Source of the DNA: Gymnothorax reevesii
Taxonomy: Eukaryota; Chordata; Actinopteri; Anguilliformes; Muraenidae
Direction: 5' to 3'
Length of the DNA stretch: 64,000 nucleotides
NCBI GenBank assembly: GCA_029721435.1
Contig: CM056574.1
Coordinates: forward strand, 28,567,001-28,631,000
The notes beneath the pieces are model-generated. The model was not told where the DNA came from and ran no database searches. It saw nothing but the letters and a program-made list of their open reading frames with translations. This document shows, in pieces, positions 10,378 to 20,440 of this stretch. The translations under genes and the position numbers were made by a program. How positions within the stretch are numbered: position 1 is the first letter of the stretch; every line of letters starts with the position of its first letter.

Positions 10378-11429
10378 TGTATCACTACATCCTGCCAAAG
10401 CAACACCTGTGCAATATCTTTGGTCAGGAAGAGCCAGTTAATGAAGAAGAATAACCACTGGGCCATTAACAGGTGTGTGCAAATGACCCACAGCATGCTT
10501 TAGCAATATTTATGCTTTTATGGAAATGAATAACTTTGAATTTTTATTAAAATGGAGAATATGAGAGAAAGAGAGCAGCTCTGTTTCCTTAAATATTACT
10601 GAGGGAATCAGGATTATTCCCTCTCATGTTTCCTACAGAAAGTGCATTGATCATGGATATCTCTCTCACACACACACACACACCCTTGTACTTATGTCTT
10701 TGTGAGGACATTACATTGACTTCCATTCATTTTTCAGTGTCTCTTCAGCCTTTCCCTAATCTTAACAATAAGCAATGTATGCCAAATCCAAACCTTTCCC
10801 AAATTTTAACCTTACCCATGGCAGCCTAAGACAGTGACATGACATGCCATATTTTCCCTTTTCATTGAGCAGATGTGTTACCAGTAGACTGGGGCATTGC
10901 TCAGATTCTATTGTCAACGACTTACGTGACTTGGATGCATAGGATGGTGTGTTCCTTCACTCTCCTACGAGTCATCCTCCTCCATTCAATCTCTGATTTC
11001 CGGCCCCCCGATACGAGTATTCCCACATCACTTTGGGCTGACACTTTGGACTTCCCTTATGAAAAAGATGCATGTAAAAACCATGTGTTTTTCATGCGAC
11101 ATGTTGTTCCCATATATGAGTATTGCAAATATCTATTTCCTACATGACATTGTTTTCTTTTCACATGGGAAGTCTGAAAATCACATGTGAAAAGCAAAAC
11201 ACGTGAAAAGTTAACATGTAGCGTCATTTTCTTTTCACACTTAAATTTTAGCTCACGTGTGCATTTTGCTATTCACACGTGAAAATGGCCAATTCACATG
11301 CAAAATTTTAATTAAAATTTCTACCTATGCCATCTACCAAGCTCCTGCCATGCCTGTAAATCGCATACTGTAGCTTCAAGTGTTTCAGGTGCTTCAAAAG
11401 GTGGTTCCATATGATAAAAACCTCTTGTC
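10378..11429. other. No gene; CA microsatellite and a worn dispersed repeat
   Basis: A short (CA)n lies at about 10667-10683. The next ~140 bp (GTGAGGACATTACATTGAC and on) resemble a frequent fish repeat that usually ends in CCTAACC copies; here it is decayed. From 11060 to 11300 words such as CACATG and CACGTG recur. No coding signal. Confidence 0.5.
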
Positions 11430-11640
11430 CTCCAGGGTTATTATAGTTAACGAAAACTAAGACTAAAACTAAAACTAGCTGTGAAAAAATAATTTAGTTA
11501 ACTGAAATAAAAATAAAAATGTCAATTTTTAAAAAAACGAAAACTAAATAAAAACTACAATGGACAATACAAAACTAACTAAAACTAAACTGAACTGCTG
11601 ATAAAATTAGCTTCGTTTTCGTTGATAGTTTCGTTTTCTC
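11430..11640. repeat. Dispersed repeat rich in AAAACTAAAACTA
   Basis: Starts TTATAGTTAACGAAAACTAA and continues with AAAACTAAAACTA-type words, then CGTTTTCGTT at the far end, partly self-complementary. Recognised as a common fish non-autonomous repeat; no class can be assigned here. Confidence 0.55.
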
Positions 11641-11824
11641 CCTGGACTACTGTCCTGTTCAGTCAGAGTTAACCGGTTGCTTCCAGAGGGGGGAAGCATA
11701 GCGGCTATTAGCTGCCGTAGTTGCTGCATGCGTCAGCCCAAGATGATGCTTCACGTGCACAATTCAGCCAAAAGAGTCTAGCTGCAAACGCACGGAGGAG
11801 TGGAGCTCCACTACTTCTCTAATT

Positions 11825-13260
11825 CAGCGCCGTCATAAGGGCTCACAGTCCATCGGGGCCCATAAAACCCACAGTAGACGCTATGACAAAATTATTTTGC
11901 ATAGATTTACCTAATATTAATACTAATACATCAGAGTTTAAACAAAGCCATTAAGGCATGTAATATTGATGAAATACATTTCAGTAACCCCCTTCTTTAA
12001 AAATGGTTCAATCCATGCTTCATGCTCGTATTGGAAAATTGTTTTTGCGTTTTTGCTGGCGAGGTCGCGAAATAAGGCAGCAAACAGGGATCACCGTCCT
12101 TGCGAATATGATGTCCAAGAGCAAACAAACAAACGCACATAAATCTGGACGCCAGAAAAGGCTAGAGAGAGGACAGGACAGCAAAGCAGGGGTCCAGAAC
12201 ATTACAAAATTCTTTTCAAAGAGAGGTGAGAGTATTAAACTAGCTTGCTAAGTTAGCTGTTCAGGCTGGCTATTCAGCTGCTAACGTTACGTTAAAGGAA
12301 CATGCAGTCAGCTGAGTAAATAATCGCCATACAAGAATGACATTACTCAGTTATTAACGATATCATCTACAGAAAAGATTGGTAAGGTTATCGTTCGCCA
12401 GCCATCATAATATGCCGTCAAAAAATTTGGTAGCAGCAGCCTAGGACACGTTCCTCCGTTCTTATGAGTGGTTACTGCATACTCAGCTCTCTCTAGCTGT
12501 AATTGACTGTACACGCTCGGTTTGGCTAGCGAACTACATGTAGTCGGTGCGGTAACCTTAGGTGTAACTTAAATAATCGCTTGTCAAGGCTGACATTACT
12601 TTTACCTCGATTACTTAATTAATTTACCTAAAACTAAACTGCTACTTTAGCCTGTTGGCATAAGTCTTGCTCACGCGGGGGGTAATTTCACAGAGCTCGC
12701 CCTCCTCCTAACAATAGCAAAATGAAGCTGGGTGCTTAGAGCTATGGTACTGGGAAGCCTATTTAGATTCTGTTTATTCCAAGACTCGGTAGGTTAGTTC
12801 TTCATCAGTTGTTCCATGGAACATAACCATAAATGTTTACGAAAGTAATATGAAATGGAACAATTAAACCTTTATGCACTGCTACTTCAGAATCAGCTGT
12901 AGTCACTTCATCTGAACCTGACCCAGCAATAGATCCTCACCTCCAGCAGTCTGAATAAGTTTTTGATGGTGAGTAAATTAGTGAATAAGACAACTAATAA
13001 TTCATAATTCACATAATGATACTCTCTTTGTTGAGGGTTTAATTTTAAAAAAGTGATGCCAGTGATGCCCCCTTTTCTACTTTGATGGTTTCTGCACACT
13101 TAACAGCTTTTATCAGACTCAGAGGCACCTCTCATCCAAGGCGAGCCAGCTCTCACCCCCTTGCAAGCCAGCTATCATTCGATGACCGTATTCAAAGAGC
13201 ATTGGATTTCAACTTCGTTCCTTACCATGAGAGGCATACTAGCAAAGAGAGATAATGGTT
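11825..13260 (+). mobile_element. hAT-like element remnant
   Basis: CAGCGCCGTCATAAGG at 11825 looks like a hAT left terminus. A candidate first coding exon lies at 12108-12225, and a possible second short one at about 12887-12952, after a pyrimidine/AG acceptor (CTACTTCAG), opens with ESAVVTSSEPDPAIDPH. No right terminus or catalytic core was found, so the boundary at the right is a guess. Confidence 0.4.
12108..12225 (+). pseudogene. Candidate N-terminal exon of hAT transposase
   Basis: The frame reads MMSKSKQTNAHKSGRQK, then a basic stretch and VQNITKFFSKR, ending at a donor (GAGAG|GTGAG). A basic N-terminus followed by an ITKFFSK-type motif and a donor fits the first exon of hAT transposases with zinc-finger N-termini. 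The open frame extends upstream to 12003 but that part looks like chance sequence. There are no catalytic residues in this piece. An unrelated host exon cannot be excluded. Confidence 0.4.
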
Positions 13261-13287
13261 CAGTTGTCAATATCAAAAACAATGAGA

Positions 13288-13557
13288 ACTAGAGCTGCGA
13301 GCAGTTATGAAAGGGGGCCAAGCCTACCCGCGCGACTTGGCTCCCAGGTTCTGCGGAGCCCACGGAATGCAAATTACTCTTTTTCGTTACCAGGAGGTAC
13401 ATTGACTCCCAATGATGCTCAATAAATTTCATGTGAATACGATCAACTTTCATGTCACCTGATGTTTCTGTGTTTATAGCGCCCCCTACTGTACTGTAAT
13501 AATAAAAATAAGAACAAAAACAATAGGGATCCCAGCACCGCTGGTCCTGGGAAACGC
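13288..13557. repeat. Dispersed repeat starting AGAGCTGCGAGCAG
   Basis: AGAGCTGCGAGCAG, GCCAAGCCTACCCGCGCG, AGCGCCCCCTACTG and GGGATCCCAGCACCGCTGG follow one another, as in a widespread fish non-autonomous repeat. No ORF, no clear termini. Confidence 0.5.
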
Positions 13558-13580
13558 GTATGCTATGTTTGATCTGTTCC

Positions 13581-13921
13581 TGTCATGGTTTGGTCCCGCC
13601 GAATGCAACCTGCAATCCGACAGGCACTGGGACCATGGGACCAAAAGCTGGAAATGCAGGACCCACACACGCAGGCTGATAAAAAATGTCAAAGATTTTC
13701 ATAAACATATTAAAATGAGCAATCACCACCATCAAAAATCAGGGGAGCAGCAACACTGCAAAGCAGGGCTAAAATTACAGAATGCAGCTGCACTGGTAAC
13801 TGGCAAAGCCAGCCCTTAAATACCCTGCCCTCACCTCCACCTTAACGAGCCACACCTATTGCTCGTTAAGGTGGAGGTGAGGAATGCAGCAGGGGAGGGA
13901 CTGCAAGGATAAACCCTAACA
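13581..13921 (-). mobile_element. Solo LTR, 341 bp, with 5 bp target duplication
   Basis: Plus-strand ends are TGTCATGGTTTGG and AAACCCTAACA, flanked on both sides by GTTCC (13576-13580 and 13922-13926), a perfect 5 bp duplication. In minus orientation a TATTTAAG box (plus 13814-13821) lies downstream of a long hairpin in the presumed U3. No internal region is present, so recombination between two LTRs probably removed it. The family is not known to me. Confidence 0.8.
13829..13882. repeat. Perfect 22 bp inverted repeat with 10 nt loop
   Basis: The arm from 13829 to 13850 (CCTCACCTCCACCTTAACG...) is exactly complementary to 13861-13882. The loop is CACACCTATT. It lies inside the solo LTR, upstream of its TATA-like box on the minus strand. 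Confidence 0.95.
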
Positions 13922-14005
13922 GTTCCTGTGCCTAAATGAACACTGAAAGGGTTTAGACAGGTGGTTATTTGTAGTTCAGACAGGGGAATAGTTATGTTAG
14001 TTGTA

Positions 14006-14554
14006 CACTGCCCGGCCAAAAAAAAAGTCGCACACTCAAATATTTTGTTGGTACCCCTGTAGCTTTGATTACAGTGCATATTTGTCTTGTCATTGTTTTG
14101 ACAACTATATGTAATGCCAGAACATTTATTTTCGATCAGAAATACCATAAGTTTTGGCCAAGATCTTGTCTTCTCGACATAATGGTTGAACCACCCGATG
14201 GTCTTTCTAGAGCATATCCCAGTAACTTTTAATGTGTTTAAGGTCAGGACTTAGTGGTGGCAAATTTGTTTGTGAAAATGATTCCTCATACTTTTTTTTT
14301 TTTGTAATTCATGGTTTTCTTTGCTAAATACAGGCCAATAACTTGCCCGTTCTGAAATACTGTAACATCTTTTCCACCATCATGGGATGCGTCTCCCGAC
14401 ATGATTTTTTAAGAAATGAGCAGCGACACGCTTCATCAGTCGGGGTTAAAATGATTATTGCCTGCTGAAACATATAAATAATTGCAATAATGATCCAATT
14501 ATAGAATTAGTTCATTCATTTCCAAACGGTGACTTTTTTTTTGGCCGGGCAGTG
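14006..14554. mobile_element. Tc1/mariner-type MITE (549 bp)
   Basis: CACTGCCCGGCCAAAAAAAA at the left end is inverted at the right end (TTTTTTTGGCCGGGCAGTG). TA flanks both ends (14004-14005 and 14555-14556). The interior has no intact frame. This terminus is common in fish Tc1-like elements. Confidence 0.85.
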
Positions 14555-14556
14555 TA

Positions 14557-17299
14557 TATACCCATTATGCAACAAGAAACAGAGCCCCACATAGTACAGA
14601 GACAGCAAATGATAGATCAAACCTACACTTTAGGGAACCATCTAATATTATTGGTTAAAACCCATTTGTACAGATAAAGATTCCAAAATTCCAAAATTTA
14701 ATTCCTAAATCATTCTGTAATTGAATTTCCAAATGTCTTTTTTCACTGGAATAATTTTCCAGTCTCTGTGACACAAATACTGAGTTATAAAGCCTAAATA
14801 GGCTCACAGGAAAAATTGGAATTATTGGTATTCTACGCAAAAGGGTTTTAAGCATACATACATAGCAACCATATTTACTATTCAGAGGGGTGTATGAAAG
14901 GGCACAGGACTCTAATGAAAAATCATAAATGTAATGAATTACTCATAATTTTTGCTGTCCTCCTCCAGCTCACCAGTTCTAAATTTCCATCATTAAAACA
15001 AAATTAAAATCATGTACAATAAGAACCCTAAATACCAGTATGAGGGGAGTGCCCCTCTATTTTGTTAAATTGCCTGCACAAAAGCTTCACGCTGAGTAAC
15101 TCCACCAAATGCTCTCATTAAAAGGCACATGGAGTTTATGGGGGCTCTGGAAACTGCTGTATTAATGGGGTACTGCTAAAGACACTCTCTGTAATGGCAG
15201 TCTCGTTCAGAGCTCCATGAATGTATTCAACGCTCAACCACGTCATGATCGCAAAGAGCGCACAGCTGCAGCCAACCACAGGTCTATCCTGGGTGACGAA
15301 AACAACAGATAACACAACATACTTTTATTTATTTTAAACAATGCTGTTATTTTGTCTTGTAAAAGCCGCAACACACCTGACCCCTGCTGGAATATATTGT
15401 GTGCTCAACCACTTGTCGTGGCTGCAGAGAGCACATAGCTGCAGCCAACCTCAGGTCAATCCTGGGAGACCAAAACAACAGATAATATAACATAGTATTA
15501 ATTACTGTAAACTATGCTGTTATTTTTTCTATTAAAGCCAACACGCATCTGACCCTGATTGGAACCAGACAGAACCTTCACTTGGCTAAAACACGTGAGG
15601 GGGCTGAAATGTGTGATTCAATTGGCTGAAATATGGAACAATTATCCATTATAGCACCACAGCTCTGAGGCCTCTGCAGAAAAGGAGCAAGCATGAGCAT
15701 TGGCCTGAAGTGCCCCCTCCTCAGCAGTAGCAACAGAGGTGCCCTTTTGCAAGAGACAGAGGAGGCGTTTGACTGGACTTTAGCCTTGGGCCAATGAGGT
15801 TATGACAAGCCCGTCATCTCTGCCTGCCTGGCACCTGCTGTACTTTATTCAGCAGCCAGCAGTTTCTTGGTTATGAAGGGATTTGTTAGTGCCAGGCTCC
15901 GGACAAATGACAGGCAGTGACAGGCGCCTTCCTACTTCACCGTTTAATGTGTAAGCCCACAATACAGCGCGTGAGGTGATAAGAATTTTTTTCTCTGAAC
16001 ATTCCTATGCTGATGCAACAATCACTAGAAGTAAATGAAAGCAGTGCGGGGTAAAAATGGTACCCTCCAAGTTCAGTCCTCCGCAGTACATGGTCTGCAT
16101 GCACCTCCAATAACCACTGAAGAAAATTATAGCTCATTCCTTCATCTTTCATTTCATGTTTGAGATTAAAAAAAAAAAGCCAACAATTTACTGAGCTGGT
16201 TTAAAAGGAATGTATTCGTTGATAAGAAATGTTAAAAAATATGTAGGACACTGGTAGAATCAGGAAGCTCATTGCCAGTATGTCAGAAAGCCAGAGAAAG
16301 AGGTTGAGAAAGAGAGTGATAAGGAGGTATAAAAACAAGATTCTGGCAGCTCTAAATTTGCATTATCCCTGGTGTTTCATTTAAGAACAGGAATTTATGT
16401 TGGAAACACACAACTGTCAAGTTAGAGAGGAGTGCCAGCTCCTGCCCTTCCATAAATAAGCACCATGCAGGAATCCAAAGAGTTTTTTTTAAATTTCCAA
16501 ACTAGGACAAGCATGGAATTGGCAGGGATCCAATGGGCTAGGAGTGAGTTCAGAGAAAACTGGATTAAGTAAGTATGGAAGGACCCCAAAACAGTGCTGG
16601 AGTCATATGCACAGTATATCAGCAGATCTGTGGCAATATCTGGCATGTCTCTTACCATAGGCTGATTTCATAGGGGGATAGGTGTGTCTCCAACACTTTT
16701 GCACAAGAATGAAAGATAAATTTCAAGGCGTTGCATTATGCCCATGTCCCAAATTAATATTTTTTATTTTGTTTTCTATTTGCAAACATTTGTGTGAATT
16801 GAAACTGGATGTCGTGACTCTTGTCTCTGTGAGCCCCCCTCCCTTGATGCAATACTTTCGTGACTTTGAATATGGGGCTCAATATGCAGTTACCCATGTG
16901 TACGAAACATTTTGCAATTGACTCATGAAGATTCCATGATGAAGTATAGGCATTTAAATCAGTCCTAGGTTTCCAGATGAATGTACAGCTGTCATGAAAA
17001 TGAAAATTGTGAAAAATATATTTCAGTGGATTTTTCAGGGTACTACTGCTCTACCACTCTACACCCATTACCCATGATACACTGCCAGGAGACAGTGATT
17101 CCCCTCCCCTTCTCTCCGAGGACAGTACCTGCTATACTAGACAGCTCCCTCCTGTTGCAGCGCAGTCAATGTTGCCTCGTTTTTGCCTCGTTTGTGCCTG
17201 TTTTTCTGGCCGTCGCCACAATTAATTTTAATTTAAATACCACAAGTAGATCAATGTTTTGCTAAAAGAGAATGGGTCTTTTGAAGTATTTTTGGGGAA
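14557..17299. other. No recognisable gene
   Basis: Short ORFs only, none with a motif. A partial tandem duplication at 15231-15570 is described separately. The rest is plain AT-rich sequence. Confidence 0.65.
15231..15570. repeat. Tandem duplication of a ~170 bp unit
   Basis: Both units begin GCTCAACCAC, contain AGCTGCAGCCAACC, TCCTGGG, AACAACAGATAA and ATGCTGTTATTTT, and end with CTGACCCTG-like words. They have diverged by many substitutions and small indels. Confidence 0.75.
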
Positions 17300-17313
17300 A
17301 CTTCTAGCATTTT

Positions 17314-17803
17314 TTTTAAAATATAAATTTGGCATCTCCAATCCCACCCGAATCTGGAATGCCCAATTGGTGAACTATGTACAAGGCTTGCTAGTATGCG
17401 ACCCCTTGCTGCCAACTCAGGATAGTGAGGACAGTTCACAGCTCTCCTGCGAAGCACATGCCTGTCAACCACTGCTTCTTATACACTCATTGGTTGAATC
17501 CTCGTAAGTTCAGAACGAGGGGGGAGGATACCCGGACATGAACAAACCCAGAGTCTTCCTGACGAGCACCCGTCTGGCCAACAGGAGGCGCTGGAGCAAC
17601 GAACAAAGCTATTATTGGATCCCCAAATCCGGCAGTCCCTTCCCAATTTGGAACCCTGTAGTGCGATGGCCAATTGTGCGCTACTCTGAAAAAGCTGCCG
17701 ACCCCTGCCGGTGGGTACGCCAGGGCTCGAACCCGTGACGTTATAGTCACCTCTGCTCTGCAGCGCAGTGCCTTAACCGAGTGAGCTATTCGGCTATGGC
17801 TAT
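17314..17803 (-). mobile_element. Full-length tRNA-derived SINE with 14 bp target duplication
   Basis: On the minus strand the head reads GCCGAATAGCTCACTCGG (A box TAGCTCACTCGG) and, 46 bp later, a B box (GGGTTCGAGCCC), the two internal RNA polymerase III promoter boxes. The body runs about 400 bp to an A/T-rich tail. Flanks ACTTCTAGCATTTT (17300-17313) and ACTTCTTGCATTTT (17804-17817) match at 13 of 14 bases. This marks a LINE-assisted insertion. It is not a functional tRNA gene: the acceptor and anticodon arms do not fold. Confidence 0.82.
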
Positions 17804-17817
17804 ACTTCTTGCATTTT

Positions 17818-18074
17818 AACACGCCAACTTGCTTGTGATCTTTTTCAGCAGAACACACCAGAAAATCGTAAATAAACGCACCAAAGCACAAGCTGGACAT
17901 TTATCAGCTAACTTTAAGGCTAAGGTGAACTAACTCAAAGGCACCTGTCAAAGGATGCCTTATAGGTGTAACATAAGTGAAGGCAAAAAAGGCAATACTG
18001 CCCACTGCTAAGATATTGTGTTATATCTGTAATGCTCTTGTGCTTTGGCTTTGAATGTTTTGTCAAACATCCGG
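17818..18074. other. No recognisable gene
   Basis: Nothing recognisable in this short interval. Confidence 0.6.
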
Positions 18075-18265
18075 ACATGGCATAAAATGATACTTCCTGA
18101 CCAAGCTGCGATATACGTTGGTTTTGGCGTCTTTATTTGATGCTTAGGGTTAGGGTTCAGGTTAGGGTTTGTTTTTAACTGGTGTCAAATAAGGAAGCCA
18201 AAAGTTTCCTTTTGCCTTGTATAATGATGCTTGGTCAGGTACCTTCATTATTTTGGAGGCATCTG
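18075..18265. repeat. Imperfect inverted repeat with TTAGGG words in the loop
   Basis: CCTGACCAAGC and TTTTGGCGTCTTTATTTGA on the left return inverted on the right as TCAAATAAGGAAGCCAAAA and GCTTGGTCAGG. The intervening loop contains TTAGGGTTAGGGTT (18144-18157) and GGTTAGGG. Probably a fold-back type non-autonomous element. Confidence 0.6.
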
Positions 18266-18914
18266 GATGAGACTGTGCTTGTTTTGTCTATTCCCTCAAG
18301 CTTTCTACTTTAAAATCACAATTTTTGATGAAAGTCCATATAAGTAGTAACAGAACCTGTCGCAGCTTTACATTAATGACCAACAAGTAAGCCTGCACCT
18401 TACTTTGCCACTTGGCTGCTGCCCAAATCATTACAGGGGCACTGCATGCAATCTGTTGATCTGCCCCCTTCTCCTTCCACAAAGCTGAGGTGGTCGGCCA
18501 GTCAAACAATATCTCATATCCCTTCGAATAACTCTTGTATCAAAGGCTATTCAGGCACTGATGGGGACAGATGTTCAAAGAAAAGCTACCAAAAACCATG
18601 TTTATGTCATCTGCATCATTTTGTGCCTTTTACTCAGCTTCAGCTGGTGATCTAAGCAAAGAAGGAGGGGGTCAAATGTTTCCCTGAGTAGATCAGGCAG
18701 ACATGGATGTTTGGACGCACACACAAACACACACGCACACATTTTCATACTCTGAAGCATAGCCACTCACCCTGAGGGACTCGTACACTCACACAAAGGA
18801 CACAATGAATACACACTCTACTCATTGGCCAGATGCTGCAACTAGTAAAGGTAACCAGTGAGAGTTTCAGAGTGAGTCCAACCGGCATCACATCGGAGTG
18901 ACTAGGGCTGAGAG

Positions 18915-19275
18915 CAGGGGCGTGTTTAGGGCCTGGCTACTGGGCTATTGCCCGGGGTATTTTTTTTTTAGCCTGGGGTCTTTTCTTATGGCTAAAAAAT
19001 AAGACGAGTATGAACTTGAGCTCTTGCAACCACTGAGTCTTTAGCGTATATTATAATTTATTTGCGGCGTGCGTTAGAAAGTTACCGTTATTATGGGGAA
19101 GCTTATGCGTCTGTATCCCTCTCATAAAAACCTCCTGCTTCCAACTTTATAAGCCAATTTAAGGTCTTTTGCACCAACAGCGTTCATTATGCCTGAAACG
19201 TGACATTTGGGAGCGAACTAGTATGGCAGCAAAAAAAGGATATGAGAAAAACAGCAAAACGATAAAGGTAACATT
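18915..19275 (+). mobile_element. hAT-like 5' end
   Basis: CAGGGGCGTGTTTAGGG at 18915 is a hAT-type left terminus. About 300 bp later, ATGGCAGCAAAAAAAGG opens a short frame that reaches a possible donor (AAAG|GTAACA), as in 5' exons of hAT elements. No transposase core or right end was found. Confidence 0.4.
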
Positions 19276-20185
19276 TAAAAAAAAAACATAGTAAAAGCCA
19301 TCTATTGTTGATAGAAATTAATATGTTGTTACCTTAATATGTCATGTTATTTGCATCTGGCAAAGTGAAAGGTGAACTTTGAACTTTTTCTCCTTGTGGC
19401 TAGCTACATGAGCTAGCTTGATCAACCACATTGGTGTACTCTAACATTAGAGGGTTTTCATAGCTTAATGTTGACAGTCTGATTTTAAAAACTTGGGATA
19501 TTGCAACAAATTTTACTGATTTTCAATATTTACGTGTACACAGCAGTCGATTTTGCTAATATACCTCTTTAGGAAGTATATAAACATCAAGTGTTAGTGT
19601 GTGTGACTAAAACATTCAAAATTGGTTTAACCCATTTGTGAAATCTGTCGTTATATTGGTTGTCTACCACATTTTTAAATCCAATTAAGTGGTAAGGACT
19701 CTGTTGTGTGGCACGTGGCTTTGATCAGTGATAAATGTTTATTGGGACGGCAAACTTTGCAGCAAATGTCATTTTGTTTGAAGTCACAAAATTAGAATGC
19801 AATAAAGTTAATTTAATGTCTAATTGAAATAAAGATCCAATTTGGTATGAAATGAGCGAGTGTGCTGTAAAGCTCGAAAGTGATAGATTCTTTTAAAGAG
19901 AACAAAAATGAGACACACAATTGAAAAATTTGAGTCCCAGAGAAGTTTTTCTGCCTCAGCATTACAAGCCCTCTAATGCAACTTGCCTTTCAAACACATC
20001 ACAGGCTTGAATTTTTTTTTTTTTTTCATTTCAATTTACCATAAGGAAAACAATTTGAGTGGATACCAGGGAACAACTATGGAAGAAATGAGGATTTAAC
20101 TGCTGGTAAACCATTAGTTACTGTAAATGGAAATTCTTGGGGAACTCCTTGTCACCTTTAAAAAGTAGCTAATCATTATTAGTCC
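19276..20185. other. No recognisable gene
   Basis: AT-rich sequence with no motif-bearing ORF. A T-run lies near 20010. Confidence 0.6.
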
Positions 20186-20440
20186 TCTACCGGAAACAGA
20201 GGGGACTATAGGATTGCACTCCGTCCGTCCGTCAGCATTCGTGTCCGCTCCATAACTTCAATACCGTATGACCTAGGAACATCAAAGTTGGTGTGTGGAT
20301 GCATCTTGGGGAGGGGGAGTGTCATGTACCCTATTCAGGTCACTTTGACCTACTGTTTAGGAAATATAATATGCATACACCGGTAGGGGACTCGTATTGC
20401 GCAGCAATATGACATTTGCCGATAGGCAGTGCACTTGTTA
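20186..20440. mobile_element. Short hairpin-headed element with GTCC repeats
   Basis: The head TAGTCCTCTACCGG folds back both on AGAGGGGACTA close by and on the CCGGTAGGGGACT near 20378-20392, so the element has an inner hairpin and outer inverted repeats. CCGTCCGTCCGTC follows the hairpin. No coding content. Similar heads occur near 2960, 35202 and 53456. Confidence 0.5.
20337..20351. promoter_or_regulatory. Perfect consensus oestrogen-response-element palindrome
   Basis: AGGTCACTTTGACCT is the 15 bp inverted repeat AGGTCA-nnn-TGACCT recognised by oestrogen receptors. It lies within the hairpin-headed repeat. The match is direct; function is not shown. Confidence 0.4.

Noticed and set aside
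17725..17797. tRNA-like sequence on the minus strand with A and B boxes
   Set aside because: It is the head of the SINE at 17314-17803: target duplications flank the whole 490 bp, and the acceptor stem of a tRNA does not form.
18144..18171. Interstitial telomere
   Set aside because: Only a few TTAGGG-like words inside an inverted repeat; far too short for a telomeric array.
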